Below, in pieces: positions 8,055-17,487 of a stretch of DNA of 64,000 nt. The notes under the pieces are model-generated. The model saw nothing but the letters and a program-made list of their open reading frames with translations. It had not been told where the DNA came from and searched no databases. Position 1 is the stretch's first letter, and each line of letters opens with the position of its first letter. The position numbers were made by a program, and so were the translations under genes. The stretch comes from DMER64 sp049652385. Lineage in GTDB: Bacteria; Bacteroidota; Bacteroidia; Bacteroidales; UBA932. Location: positions 62,001-126,000 of the forward strand of contig JBASDX010000008.1 in NCBI GenBank assembly GCA_049652385.1, read 5' to 3'.

Positions 8055-9125
8055 ATGGGATTTGTACGAAAATTTACAGAACAGGCTTTTGATGCTCTTT
8101 CAGACATGGCTCCTGCCTCTTTGCGTAAAGCGGAAGAAAAAAACCCATGGTTTGTTTCCGATTTTATCAAGCACAGGCTGGATGTTTTAAAAATCAGCTT
8201 GGCGGAAGAGAAGGAGACGATGTGTAAACTGCTGCACATGGAGATACAGGCCCATGCGCCAAAAGTTATCTCCATAGTGGCAGCGGGGAATATTCCGTTG
8301 GTATGCTGGCACGACGTGGTATGTTGCCTGGCCTATGGCGCTGCTCATCCCGGTAAAGTCAGGATAGAAATTAAGTTGTCCTCCAGGGATGATGTGTTGT
8401 TGCCTGCGTTCTTTGAACGGTTGTTCTTATTGGATAACACGTTTACAGAAGAGATGGATATACAGTTTGTAAAGAATCTTAGCCCTCAAACACAGGCTGT
8501 TCTGTTTACCGGCGGATCGCTGGCGCAGGAATATTATACGCGTACTTTTCCCAATACGCCTTTATTGTTACGAACAGGGAGAAACTCTGTAGCTTTATTG
8601 TCGGGCAACGAAACGGACAATCAGTTGGAGGGGTTGACAGAAGATTGTTTTCTATACTTTGGTTTGGGCTGCCGGAATGTGTCGTTACTGTTGGTGCCTG
8701 AAGGGTATGATTTTGAGCCGCTTGTCCAACAAGTGCAGACCCGTTTTGGTAATCTTTTAAACCAACATATCGGCTACAGCCATGCCTTCAGGCATGCCAG
8801 AGCCTGCCGGGCCATGGAAGAAGACGTAGCAAAGCATTCGGTACCGGAAGCAGGCGTTGCTTCTGCTATGGGTACCGCCTCGGCTTTGAAGGCCTTTTTT
8901 GTTTTGGAACAAAACAGTGATTTGTCGCCCCCTATGGGGGTTTTATACTACAGCACGTATCAAACCGTGGCGCAGGCAGCTGCTTTCATTGAAGACCATC
9001 GCCAGGTAATTCAATGTGTGGCCGGCACAACGGAAGTGCCTTTTGGCCGAACGCAACGCCCCTTGTTTTCTGATTTTGCCGATGGATTAAACACAGTAGA
9101 ATGGCTACAAAAATTATCTTGTTAA
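8055..9125 (+). CDS. LuxC-like acyl-CoA reductase family protein
   Basis: The 356-residue product resembles the LuxC acyl-CoA reductase family of the aldehyde dehydrogenase superfamily, which reduces activated fatty acyl groups to aldehydes through a thioester on cysteine. The likely nucleophile is Cys206 in GLGCRNVSLL, and SIVAAGNIPLVCWHDV resembles the family's N-terminal nucleotide-binding region. The ATG at 8055 is chosen; an upstream in-frame TTG overlaps the promoter. No luciferase or LuxE partner is nearby, so no role in light production is implied. The gene overlaps miaA by 25 bp. The true substrate is unknown. Confidence 0.75.
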   Translation: MGFVRKFTEQAFDALSDMAPASLRKAEEKNPWFVSDFIKHRLDVLKISLAEEKETMCKLLHMEIQAHAPKVISIVAAGNIPLVCWHDVVCCLAYGAAHPGKVRIEIKLSSRDDVLLPAFFERLFLLDNTFTEEMDIQFVKNLSPQTQAVLFTGGSLAQEYYTRTFPNTPLLLRTGRNSVALLSGNETDNQLEGLTEDCFLYFGLGCRNVSLLLVPEGYDFEPLVQQVQTRFGNLLNQHIGYSHAFRHARACRAMEEDVAKHSVPEAGVASAMGTASALKAFFVLEQNSDLSPPMGVLYYSTYQTVAQAAAFIEDHRQVIQCVAGTTEVPFGRTQRPLFSDFADGLNTVEWLQKLSC

Positions 9126-9982
9126 CAGGGCCAACAGGTGTGGGAAAAACGGAACAAGCGCTGGCTATTGCACGGCTGCTCCAAACACCTGTGATAAACT
9201 GTGACAGCAGGCAGATTTATAAAGAATTGAATATTGGAGTAGCACGCCCTTCCAGGGAGCAACTGGCTGCAGTCAAGCATTATTTTGTAGCATCCCATAC
9301 TATCCATCAATCCTATTCGGCAGGAGATTACGAGCGGGAAGCCTGGGATCTGGTGATGCGTTTGGCTCCTTCTCATAAATACCTTTTAATGGCGGGTGGG
9401 TCCGGTTTGTATGCAGATGCTTTTGTTAAAGGCTTTGATCCGTTACCATTGCCCGATGCGCAGCTGAGAAAACAGTTGGCATTGCAGGCAGAGGATCCGT
9501 TGGGATGGGAAGCGTTACGCATGCGTTTGAAGGAACTGGACCCAGTAACGTATAACCGTATAGATTTGGACAATAAGAGACGGGTGGTCAGGGCGGTAGA
9601 AGTGTGTGTGCTTTCAGGAAAACCATACCACTCTTTTTTAAGTCGTATACCACGTAAAAGGCCGTTTGAGATAGAGCATCTGATGATGACAAAACCAAGA
9701 GAAGAACTTTACAGCAGAATTAACCAAAGGGTTGATATTATGTTGCAAGCCGGTTTGGTTGAAGAAGCCCGTACCTTGCACAAGTTTAAAAAACTCCCTG
9801 CACTCCAAACAGTGGGGTACAGAGAGTTGTTCGATTATTTTGAAGGAAAAACGACCCTGGACCATGCGGCTGATTTGATTCGAAGAAACACCCGCAGGTA
9901 TGCCAAACGTCAGATGACGTATTGGAGGGACGTGCCTGCAGTAAAAGACCATCCGCTCTTAAGGCCGGATCCTGTACTCTGA
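9101..9982 (+). CDS. miaA: tRNA dimethylallyltransferase
   Basis: MiaA adds a dimethylallyl group to N6 of A37 in tRNAs that read codons starting with U. The 293-residue protein has the P-loop GPTGVGKT (9-16), the tRNA/DMAPP motif NCDSRQIYKELNIG and the C-terminal RRNTRRYAKRQMTYWR segment that contacts tRNA. Length is typical. It overlaps the acyl-CoA reductase gene by 25 bp, so translation may be coupled. It meets the FKBP gene tail to tail with no base between the stop codons. Confidence 0.95.
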   Translation: MATKIILLTGPTGVGKTEQALAIARLLQTPVINCDSRQIYKELNIGVARPSREQLAAVKHYFVASHTIHQSYSAGDYEREAWDLVMRLAPSHKYLLMAGGSGLYADAFVKGFDPLPLPDAQLRKQLALQAEDPLGWEALRMRLKELDPVTYNRIDLDNKRRVVRAVEVCVLSGKPYHSFLSRIPRKRPFEIEHLMMTKPREELYSRINQRVDIMLQAGLVEEARTLHKFKKLPALQTVGYRELFDYFEGKTTLDHAADLIRRNTRRYAKRQMTYWRDVPAVKDHPLLRPDPVL

Positions 9983-10690
9983 TTACTTGGTTGCAGGAAA
10001 TATTTTATTGATTTCTACTTCAAAAATCAATGTGCTGTGCGGGCCGATAACGCCTCCTGCACCACTGGGTCCGTAACCCAAATCTGAAGGAACGTATAAA
10101 ATGATTTTTCCACCTTCACCTACCAGCTGCATACCTTCTGTCCATGCCGGAATGACATGATTCAAGGGAAATTTTGCCGGTTCGTTGCGTATGTAGGAAG
10201 AGTCAAATTCCGTTCCGTCAATAAGTGTTCCCACGTAATGAACTTCTACCGTATCTGTTTCACCTGCCCGGACTTCGTTGCCTTCTCTGATGATCTTGTA
10301 TTGTAAACCGCTTGGTAAAGTAATTACTCCTTCTCTGTCTTTATTCTCTTCCAGGAAAGCCATTCCTTCTTTAAGGTTGCGCTCACCTTCCAGCATGCTC
10401 TTTTTTTGCATAAAAGCATTAATCTCTTTGTTCCATTCCATCATTTCCTCTTGCGTAGGGTCATCTTTACGAGCCGTCATTTCTTTATAGGCTTTCGTTA
10501 TAAGGGCATGGTTCAATGCTCCAAAGTCAGACTGCTTCACCATAGAAGCTAAAGAATAGCCGATATACCTGCTTACGGTATCTATGGCTCCTTTTGAAAT
10601 ATCAGCATCTTTTCTGGCTGATGTACTATCACAGGACATAATCAACAGTCCGCCTAAAAGAGCTAAGGATAAAAGTTTTAAAGTTCTCAT
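9983..10690 (-). CDS. FKBP-type peptidyl-prolyl isomerase lipoprotein
   Basis: This 235-residue protein is an FKBP-type proline isomerase with a lipoprotein signal; the lipobox LIMSC places the acylated cysteine near residue 20. The ATG at 10690 gives MRTLKLLSLALLGG, a clean signal peptide. The region from about residue 45 to 115 resembles the helical N-terminal domain of Mip-type FKBPs, and the FKBP domain (about 125-235) contains VEVHYVGTLIDGTEFDSS and GYGPSGAGGVIGPHSTLIFEVE. It is expected on the periplasmic side of the inner or outer membrane and to assist folding of exported proteins. Two TAnnTTTG elements lie upstream. Confidence 0.9.
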   Translation of the reverse strand: MRTLKLLSLALLGGLLIMSCDSTSARKDADISKGAIDTVSRYIGYSLASMVKQSDFGALNHALITKAYKEMTARKDDPTQEEMMEWNKEINAFMQKKSMLEGERNLKEGMAFLEENKDREGVITLPSGLQYKIIREGNEVRAGETDTVEVHYVGTLIDGTEFDSSYIRNEPAKFPLNHVIPAWTEGMQLVGEGGKIILYVPSDLGYGPSGAGGVIGPHSTLIFEVEINKIFPATK

Positions 10691-10716
10691 TGTATCATTA
10701 AAATTATTAGTGTTGA

Positions 10717-10740
10717 CAAAAATATTAAACGACAAATGTA
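10717..10740 (-). promoter_or_regulatory. Two candidate -7 elements for the FKBP gene
   Basis: On the minus strand TACATTTG (10740-10733) and TATTTTTG (10724-10717) both fit TAnnTTTG. The sequence does not say which is used; both lie in the gap between the ureohydrolase stop and the FKBP start. Confidence 0.4.
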
Positions 10741-10744
10741 CGGT

Positions 10745-11779
10745 TTATTTCTTGTTATTCACATACGTATAACAGCATATTTTATGCAGAATCCGGGCGC
10801 CGACAATGGCATCCCAGGAATCGTTTTCGCCGGGAGCTACCTCGCACAGGTCAAAACCTATGATTTTACGATTGGAAGAAGCTAAAAGGTAAAGCAGGTA
10901 ATCCACTTGTTGAAAAGTAAGTCCTCCCGGTACGGGAGTACCTGTATGGGGACACAAATCGGGAGTAAGTCCGTCAATATCAAAACTGATATACACGTGA
11001 TCGGGAAGGCTTTCCATGATTCTATGGCATTGCTCCCTCCAGGTAAGTCCCTCAAAAAGACCTTCCTGAAGCGATTCGTCAGAAAAAAAAGCAATGCGAT
11101 CGCTGTTTTGTATAAAGTCGTATTCCTCCTGACAAAAGTCCCTGACACCCACTTGTGTAAGCGAAGAGATGGCCGGAACGGTCTTCAAGGCATTGTACAT
11201 GATGGAAGCATGTGAAAAAGAAAAACCTTCGTAAGCTTCTCTGAGGTCGGCGTGAGCATCTATGTGGAGTATGCCAAAAGAGTCGTAATGCTCTCCCAAT
11301 GCCTGGAGGAACCCTAATGGAACGGAGTGTTCTCCTCCCACTATGCCAACAAATCTTCCTTGACGTAATAAGGCTGAACTTTGCAGATAAACAATACGGT
11401 TCATACGGGAACAGGCTTGGTTGACCTGTTCCAGTATATCTGACAATCCGTTGATTCTGGGATCTTTTCCTTCTTCCCAGCTGGCTATGATTTGTTCGGC
11501 CAATTTTCTGGCCGAACGGTTGAGAATAGGCAGTTCTTCATGAACCGGTTCCGTTGCCAGGGGAATGGACCAGGCTCGGGGCACACGGACGTTAAAGAGA
11601 TCTACCTGGATAGAAGCATCAATTATGGCCTGAGGTCCCAGATGCGTTCCCGGTCTGTAAGAAGTTGTGACATCCCAAGGAACGGAAATAAGAACCGTAT
11701 GGGCTTCTTCTTTTGAATAAGGAAGGGCAAAATAGCTTCCTGTTGCCACTCCCGGCAAATTGGGATCGAAAGTATTCAT
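10745..11779 (-). CDS. Ureohydrolase (agmatinase/arginase) family enzyme
   Basis: The 344-residue protein is a binuclear manganese ureohydrolase. Metal ligands are visible: His151 in GGEHS, Asp174, His176 and Asp178 in HIDAHADLR, and Asp267 and Asp269 in SFDIDGLTP. The family hydrolyses guanidino compounds such as agmatine or arginine to urea and an amine. Substrate is uncertain because no arginine decarboxylase gene lies nearby. An N-terminal segment of about 130 residues precedes the metal core. The start overlaps the kdsD stop as ATGA, so the two are co-translated. Confidence 0.85.
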   Translation of the reverse strand: MNTFDPNLPGVATGSYFALPYSKEEAHTVLISVPWDVTTSYRPGTHLGPQAIIDASIQVDLFNVRVPRAWSIPLATEPVHEELPILNRSARKLAEQIIASWEEGKDPRINGLSDILEQVNQACSRMNRIVYLQSSALLRQGRFVGIVGGEHSVPLGFLQALGEHYDSFGILHIDAHADLREAYEGFSFSHASIMYNALKTVPAISSLTQVGVRDFCQEEYDFIQNSDRIAFFSDESLQEGLFEGLTWREQCHRIMESLPDHVYISFDIDGLTPDLCPHTGTPVPGGLTFQQVDYLLYLLASSNRKIIGFDLCEVAPGENDSWDAIVGARILHKICCYTYVNNKK

Positions 11780-12747
11780 ACAATTCCTTCTTTGATGATA
11801 TCGTGAATATGTACCATACCAACGTATTTTTCTTCTTTAAAGACTATAAGCTGGGTGATTTTGTACGATTGCATAAGGTTATATGCTTGTACGGCCGGCG
11901 TGTCATAAAGTATGGTTTTTGGTGATTTTGTCATCACATCCTCTGCGCATAGGCTGTAAGGATCTCTGTTTTTCTCCAACATCCTTCGGATGTCACCGTC
12001 AGTAATAATACCGCACAAAGTCTCTTTTTCATCCATTACGACCGTGGCACCCAGCCTGTTTTCAGAAATAACCATAAGCGTGTCTTTTATTCCGGACTTT
12101 GGATGTACAACAGGACGCAGGTTGTGATTCATGATGTCTGATACTGTCAGGTGCATTTTTTTCCCAAGCGTGCCTCCCGGATGAAACCGCGCAAAATCTT
12201 CCGGCGTAAATCCGCGCAGCTTCAGCAGACAAACAGCAAGGGCATCTCCCAGGACCATTTGGGCTGTTGTACTGGAAGTAGGTACCAGGTTGTCAAGGCA
12301 TGTTTCATGAGGTATAACCGTCTGTAAAACAAAATCTGCACAGCGGGCCAGATAAGAATTTTTATTGGCAACCATGGCTATGAGTGTATTGCCTGCAAGC
12401 TTAAGTATAGGTACCAGCACTTTGAATTCTTCTGTTTCTCCGCTTTTAGAAAGACACAGTACAATGTCTTCTTTTTCTACCATACCCAGATCTCCGTGAA
12501 GCGCGTCTGCGGCATGCATAAACAGAGACGGGGTTCCGGTAGAATTGAAAGTTGCCGCAATTTTTTGTGCAACCAAAGCACTTTTTCCAATACCTGTGAC
12601 AACCAAACGCCCTTTGGAAGTATAGAGAATATGGACAACTTTCAGGAAAGAATCATTGACGGATTGCTTCAATGCACCTAAAACATATTGCTCTTTTTCA
12701 ATTACTTCAAAAGCTGTTTTTTCTATCTCTGCCCAAGGTGTGTTCAT
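11776..12747 (-). CDS. kdsD: Arabinose-5-phosphate isomerase (KpsF/GutQ family)
   Basis: KdsD converts ribulose 5-phosphate to arabinose 5-phosphate, the first step toward Kdo for lipopolysaccharide. The 323-residue protein has an N-terminal SIS sugar-phosphate domain (GIGKSALVAQKIAATF, then LSKSGETEEF) and a C-terminal pair of CBS domains (about 205-320). I start at ATG 12747; an in-frame TTG 18 bp upstream is less likely. It overlaps the ureohydrolase gene downstream and diverges from recQ. A minus-strand -7 element at 12795-12788 should drive it. Confidence 0.92.
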   Translation of the reverse strand: MNTPWAEIEKTAFEVIEKEQYVLGALKQSVNDSFLKVVHILYTSKGRLVVTGIGKSALVAQKIAATFNSTGTPSLFMHAADALHGDLGMVEKEDIVLCLSKSGETEEFKVLVPILKLAGNTLIAMVANKNSYLARCADFVLQTVIPHETCLDNLVPTSSTTAQMVLGDALAVCLLKLRGFTPEDFARFHPGGTLGKKMHLTVSDIMNHNLRPVVHPKSGIKDTLMVISENRLGATVVMDEKETLCGIITDGDIRRMLEKNRDPYSLCAEDVMTKSPKTILYDTPAVQAYNLMQSYKITQLIVFKEEKYVGMVHIHDIIKEGIV

Positions 12748-12787
12748 TATATTTTGAAAGAACAAAACAAACGTCTAACTTAGTGGA

Positions 12788-12795
12788 CAAAGGTA
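12788..12795 (-). promoter_or_regulatory. -7 promoter element for kdsD
   Basis: Minus-strand TACCTTTG fits TAnnTTTG and predicts a leader of about 36 nt before the ATG at 12747. It lies only seven bases from the recQ start on the other strand. Confidence 0.5.
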
Positions 12796-12802
12796 GTAAA
12801 AT

Positions 12803-14992
12803 ATGAACACTTCATCTGAATTACACTTTCAGTTGAAAAAACATTTCGGATTTGATTCCTTTAAGGGTCAACAGGAAGAAGTCATCACTCACGTAATGCA
12901 AGGGGGTGATGCTTTCGTACTTATGCCCACCGGCGGAGGAAAATCGTTATGTTATCAATTACCGGCGTTGTTGATGCCGGGAACAGCCATTGTCATTTCT
13001 CCTCTTATTGCCTTGATGAAAAATCAAGTAGACGCCATTCGCGGATTTACGGAAGGGAATATGGGCGTAGCACATTTCTTGAATTCTTCGCTTACTAAAA
13101 CTCAGCTTGAAGAAGTGAAGAAAGCACTATTGTCCGGTAAAACAAAATTACTGTACGTAGCACCGGAATCGTTGACGAAAGCTGAAAACATACAGCTTTT
13201 AAAAAGATTGCATATTTCTTTTTATGCCATTGATGAGGCCCACTGTATTTCTGAATGGGGACATGATTTCCGACCGGAATACCGTCGTATCCGAGAACAG
13301 ATAACGGCTATTGGCAAGGCTCCTGTCATTGCATTGACAGCTACCGCAACTCCCAAAGTGCAGCAAGACATACAGAAAAATCTGGCAATGGCAGAAGCAA
13401 GGGTATTTAAAACGTCTTTCAACAGACCCAATCTGTATTATGAAATCAGGCCCAAAGTAAATATCAACAGGGAGCTGATAAAATTTATAAAACAACACAA
13501 AGGCAAAAGCGGGATTGTTTATTGTCTGAGTCGGAAAAAAGTAGAAGAAATAGCATCGTTCTTACAAGTCAATGACATACGGGCATTGCCCTACCATGCC
13601 GGAATGGATGCAGTTACGCGTACAAAAAACCAGGACCTTTTTTTGATGGAAGACGCAGATGTGATTGTGGCTACCATTGCATTTGGTATGGGCATAGATA
13701 AACCGGACGTGCGTTATGTAATCCATTATGACATACCTAAATCTTTGGAGGGGTATTATCAGGAAACGGGTAGAGCCGGGCGTGATGGAGGCGAGGGGCA
13801 ATGTATAGCTTTTTACAGTTATAAAGACATACAAAAACTGGAGAAATTTAAACAGGGCAAACCCATTGCAGAGCAAGAAATCAGTAAATTGTTGTTGATG
13901 GAAACGGTAGCGTATGCAGAAACTAATGTATGCCGCCGCAAGATTTTGTTGCATTATTTTGGAGAAACTTACCAACAGGATAATTGCCACAATTGTGATA
14001 ATTGCCTGTATCCCAAAAAACAATTTGACGGAAGTGAAGAAATGTGCCTTGTTCTGGAAGCCGTATTGGAGTCGTTGGAGCAATTTAATACGGAACATAT
14101 GGCTTATGTTATCGCAGGAATATCCAATGCCCTTATTAAATCCTACAACCATCATAAGCTGGAAGTCTTTGGACTGGGAAAGGACAAATCGGTGTCTTTT
14201 TGGACGGCTATTATCAATCAGGGAGTTTTACTGCAATTTCTGGAAAAAGATATTGAACAGTATGGCATATTGTCAGTTACTCCCAAAGGAAAAGAGTTTC
14301 TTGAAAACCCCTATGAATTGATGTTGTATGAGGATAGAGAAATTGAAGAAGCGGAAGACGAAGACAGCGACTACGGACCCAGGACATCAGGAGGAGGGGG
14401 AGATGATACGTTGTTGGCTATGTTGAAAGACCTGAGAAAATCAATAGCTCATAAATGGCAGCTGGCACCTTATGTAATTTTTCAGGATGTAAGTCTGGAA
14501 GACATGTCTATCATATATCCTATTACGATAGACGAACTTACAAAATGCCAGGGAGTGGGCGAAGGAAAAGCCAGAAAATTCGGAAAACCTTTTTTAGAAC
14601 TTATAGAGAAATATGTAGAAGAAAATGATATTGTGAGACCGGAAGACATAGTGGTTAAATCCCCGCCCAAGAGATCTGCCAACAAATTGTATATCATTCA
14701 AAGTATAGACAGGAAACTTGATTTTGAAGATATAGCAGATGGTAAGGGGATGACCATGGAGGAGTTGCTCGGAGAAATAGAAGCTATTGTTAACTCAGGT
14801 ACACGATTAAATATAGATTACTATCTGCGGCAAAGCATAGATGATGATAAACTGGAGGATATTTTTGATTATTTCCGCCATGACGCTGTTTCAGATTCTA
14901 TAGAAGAAGCTCAAAATGCATTAGGCGTAGATTATACAGAAGAAGAAATTCGTCTTGTAAGGATCAAATTTTTAGTTGACGTTGCCAACTGA
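12803..14992 (+). CDS. recQ: ATP-dependent DNA helicase RecQ
   Basis: RecQ is a 3'-5' helicase of recombination and replication-fork repair. The 729-residue protein has the Q-motif region, Walker A MPTGGGKS, the DEAH-box segment AIDEAHCISEWGHDFR, helicase motif VI QETGRAGRDG, and an RQC zinc site with four cysteines (VCRRK and CHNCDNC). A winged helix and HRDC domain follow, and about 100 extra C-terminal residues form a helical acidic tail. The last 17 bases overlap the promoter of the next gene. Confidence 0.95.
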   Translation: MNTSSELHFQLKKHFGFDSFKGQQEEVITHVMQGGDAFVLMPTGGGKSLCYQLPALLMPGTAIVISPLIALMKNQVDAIRGFTEGNMGVAHFLNSSLTKTQLEEVKKALLSGKTKLLYVAPESLTKAENIQLLKRLHISFYAIDEAHCISEWGHDFRPEYRRIREQITAIGKAPVIALTATATPKVQQDIQKNLAMAEARVFKTSFNRPNLYYEIRPKVNINRELIKFIKQHKGKSGIVYCLSRKKVEEIASFLQVNDIRALPYHAGMDAVTRTKNQDLFLMEDADVIVATIAFGMGIDKPDVRYVIHYDIPKSLEGYYQETGRAGRDGGEGQCIAFYSYKDIQKLEKFKQGKPIAEQEISKLLLMETVAYAETNVCRRKILLHYFGETYQQDNCHNCDNCLYPKKQFDGSEEMCLVLEAVLESLEQFNTEHMAYVIAGISNALIKSYNHHKLEVFGLGKDKSVSFWTAIINQGVLLQFLEKDIEQYGILSVTPKGKEFLENPYELMLYEDREIEEAEDEDSDYGPRTSGGGGDDTLLAMLKDLRKSIAHKWQLAPYVIFQDVSLEDMSIIYPITIDELTKCQGVGEGKARKFGKPFLELIEKYVEENDIVRPEDIVVKSPPKRSANKLYIIQSIDRKLDFEDIADGKGMTMEELLGEIEAIVNSGTRLNIDYYLRQSIDDDKLEDIFDYFRHDAVSDSIEEAQNALGVDYTEEEIRLVRIKFLVDVAN

Positions 14993-15005
14993 AATTTTAT
15001 CTTTG
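14976..15005 (+). promoter_or_regulatory. Promoter of the 15-19 kb operon, inside the recQ 3' end
   Basis: TTG (14976-14978), 19 bp, TATCTTTG (14998-15005) match the Bacteroidota promoter pattern exactly. The -33 part lies in recQ coding sequence, and the ATG at 15012 is six bases after the -7 element, so the leader would be very short. Confidence 0.7.
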
Positions 15006-15011
15006 TTATTT

Positions 15012-17282
15012 ATGCGAAAACGTACTGTCTTATTTCTGGCACTTCTTTCGGCTTTGATGTTGGGTGCAGCGACGTATGGTTTTATAGTATTGTTCCGTAC
15101 TCCTTCAAACCCCATCGTCCACAATAATACCTACAGGGCTGTTCCTATGGATGTTGTCATGATACAGCATTTCGGCAGATTTGAAACCCTTGCGGCTGAG
15201 GTACTGCTGCCGGAAGGCTATTTATCCAATGTTTTTATGCCGGGAAGGGAAATGAGTGCTTTCTGGGCCGGCTTGGCCTCGTTTCTTCCTGATCGTTATC
15301 CGGTAATAGAAAAAGCCGAGGCATTATGCTCCTTACATCCTTCTGAAAAAAACACCCTGGATTTGCTGTTCTGTTTATCCGTTGCAGAAGTAACCGACAG
15401 AAAATGGTGGGAAGAATTTTTAGATGTTACGGGTATGGAATATGATACACGTGAATACAATGCCGAGACCATATACAGATTGCATCAGAAGGAAGGAAAA
15501 CAGGTACTTTATGTAGCGCTTTCACAAGGTGTGCTCATAGCTTCCCGGTCACGGATGGTACTGGAATCTTCCCTCAGGCACATTGACAGGAAAAGCTCAA
15601 TTATGGAAAATAAAGCATTTGCCCGTTTGGTGGAGCAAACTCCTGTATCAAAACCTATGCGTATTTTTATTTCACATGATAAGATACCCTCATTGGTAGC
15701 TGCATATTTGGGGGCGCCTTTGCAGAAATATGCAGGATTCCTTAAAACGACGGGGCAATGGACGGTGCTGGATGGATTTATTTCAAGCAGCCAATTGCAG
15801 GCAGACGGATATACATGGCTTCACCCCGGCGGAGAGCATTTCTTTTCTGTTTTCAGAGACCAGCAGCCACAAAAATGGATGGCTCAAGAAATACTTCCGG
15901 CAACGACGCTGGCAGGATGTTCCATTGGAATATCTGATATGCCGTTATTTCAGGAACGCATGTCCACGTATAGGGAATTCAGAAAAAGCAACAGGATTAA
16001 ACCTGACAGCGAAAAAACAGCTTGGTTTGACTTGTTGTATCCTACAGAAGTATCTTTGGCGTGCATACCTTTTAAGGGTACTTATCATTGGGTTTCCATA
16101 ATCCATTCAAGATACATACAACAAGCCAAGATTCAATTTGCGCTGTTGAACAAGCAAGAAGAAAACAAGGTTATGGAAAATCCGCTTCCCAATATGCTGT
16201 CTGATATATTTGGAGCTTTGTTTGATGTGTGTCCGGCTACCCATTATTGTTATCAGGGTTCCTATATTCTTATGGGAGATAGGGATTTACTGACGGATTT
16301 AACAAGACGCAACCGGTTGGGAAATACACATACTTTATCAGCTGCCATACAGCAGACGAAAGCGTATAAAGGAACCATGAATACGGCAAGCCTGACTTTG
16401 TTTCTCCATCTTTCCGCAGGTCCTGAACCGCTGCTGCCGCTTTTGGATAAGAGGTATGTGAAACATATGGAATCGGCAAGGCGTTACAACGCTCAATTTG
16501 CATTTCTTCAGTTTTCTTCCTTGGAGGACAGGATGTACGCCCACCTGTCTGTGTATGGAGATTCTTTGGAAATATCTCCTCTTATTCCACGACGTCGCGA
16601 TATACGATTGCGGAGCGCCCCAAAGCAAGATACTTTGCACAGAGCACAGCCTCCTTACAGTTTGTTGAATCATTATACAGGTAAAGAGAACGAATTGTTT
16701 CAGTCTCCCTGGCCGGAATGTCGGCTAATATTAAGAGACCATTTGGGAAAAGTGTTGTGGGAGAAAACTATGGAAGGTCCCATTCAGGATAAGGTGGTCC
16801 AGATTGATTTTCTTAAGAACAACAAATTACAAATGTTGTTTGCCATTGGAAACAGGTTGTATTTGATGGACCGCCTGGGACGTAACGTGGCACCTTATCC
16901 AAAAGCATACGCTACCAGTATTGTATACGGACCTTACGTATTTGATGTGACAGGAAATAAAGACTACCTCATATTGCTGGTGCATCAGGACAACAAACTG
17001 GGCTGTTACAACAAGCAGGGACTCCTTCTGGATGGTTGGGAAACATTGATACTTCCTGGTTTTTTAACAGCAGAACCCAGATACGTCTCAGGAGGAAGGG
17101 AGGGCTACTGGGTCGTTTACACGGACAGCCAAACGTTGGTACTGTCGGCTACGGGGCAAGTATGCACCGTGACCGCGCAGAAAGATTGTCTTGACCCTCG
17201 TGCAGACTTGAAAATTTCAGACGGATATGCGTTGTACGGCACAACAATTGAGGGTAAACCCATTACTTTATTATTGCGATGA
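15012..17282 (+). CDS. Membrane-anchored protein of unknown function
   Basis: I do not recognise a named family. The 756-residue product begins with a short basic stretch and one hydrophobic segment (about residues 4-26), so it is anchored in the inner membrane with the bulk in the periplasm. The middle has few clear motifs. The last ~190 residues read like beta-propeller blades, with repeated phrases such as LQMLFAIGNRLYLMDRLG and LLVHQDNKLGCYNKQGLLL. The ATG at 15012 is chosen because the anchor starts there and a strong promoter lies six bases upstream. It is followed after one base by DUF4834 and then an MsbA-like exporter, which hints at an envelope role. Confidence 0.6.
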   Translation: MRKRTVLFLALLSALMLGAATYGFIVLFRTPSNPIVHNNTYRAVPMDVVMIQHFGRFETLAAEVLLPEGYLSNVFMPGREMSAFWAGLASFLPDRYPVIEKAEALCSLHPSEKNTLDLLFCLSVAEVTDRKWWEEFLDVTGMEYDTREYNAETIYRLHQKEGKQVLYVALSQGVLIASRSRMVLESSLRHIDRKSSIMENKAFARLVEQTPVSKPMRIFISHDKIPSLVAAYLGAPLQKYAGFLKTTGQWTVLDGFISSSQLQADGYTWLHPGGEHFFSVFRDQQPQKWMAQEILPATTLAGCSIGISDMPLFQERMSTYREFRKSNRIKPDSEKTAWFDLLYPTEVSLACIPFKGTYHWVSIIHSRYIQQAKIQFALLNKQEENKVMENPLPNMLSDIFGALFDVCPATHYCYQGSYILMGDRDLLTDLTRRNRLGNTHTLSAAIQQTKAYKGTMNTASLTLFLHLSAGPEPLLPLLDKRYVKHMESARRYNAQFAFLQFSSLEDRMYAHLSVYGDSLEISPLIPRRRDIRLRSAPKQDTLHRAQPPYSLLNHYTGKENELFQSPWPECRLILRDHLGKVLWEKTMEGPIQDKVVQIDFLKNNKLQMLFAIGNRLYLMDRLGRNVAPYPKAYATSIVYGPYVFDVTGNKDYLILLVHQDNKLGCYNKQGLLLDGWETLILPGFLTAEPRYVSGGREGYWVVYTDSQTLVLSATGQVCTVTAQKDCLDPRADLKISDGYALYGTTIEGKPITLLLR

Positions 17283-17283
17283 A

Positions 17284-17487
17284 ATGAATATTCTGGTTAT
17301 ACTCTTTTCACTTCTTGTTGTTTATTTCTTCATGCGTATGGCTCCTATACTGCTTTCTGCAAAAATCAACAAGATGTTTAAAAAGCAAAAGCCTATAGAC
17401 AAAATGCCAAAGAAACCACCACGGGAAAAGATTATTGATAAGCGGGTCGGGGAATATGTGGATTATGAAGAAATAGAAGATGCATGA
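17284..17487 (+). CDS. DUF4834 family small membrane protein
   Basis: This 67-residue protein has one N-terminal transmembrane segment (about residues 2-22), then a basic stretch and the acidic end VDYEEIEDA, the layout of the DUF4834 family of Bacteroidota. Function is unknown. The ATG at 17284 follows the previous stop by one base; the longer in-frame reading upstream only duplicates the previous gene in another frame. Its stop overlaps the exporter start as ATGA, so the three genes are translationally linked. Confidence 0.75.
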   Translation: MNILVILFSLLVVYFFMRMAPILLSAKINKMFKKQKPIDKMPKKPPREKIIDKRVGEYVDYEEIEDA

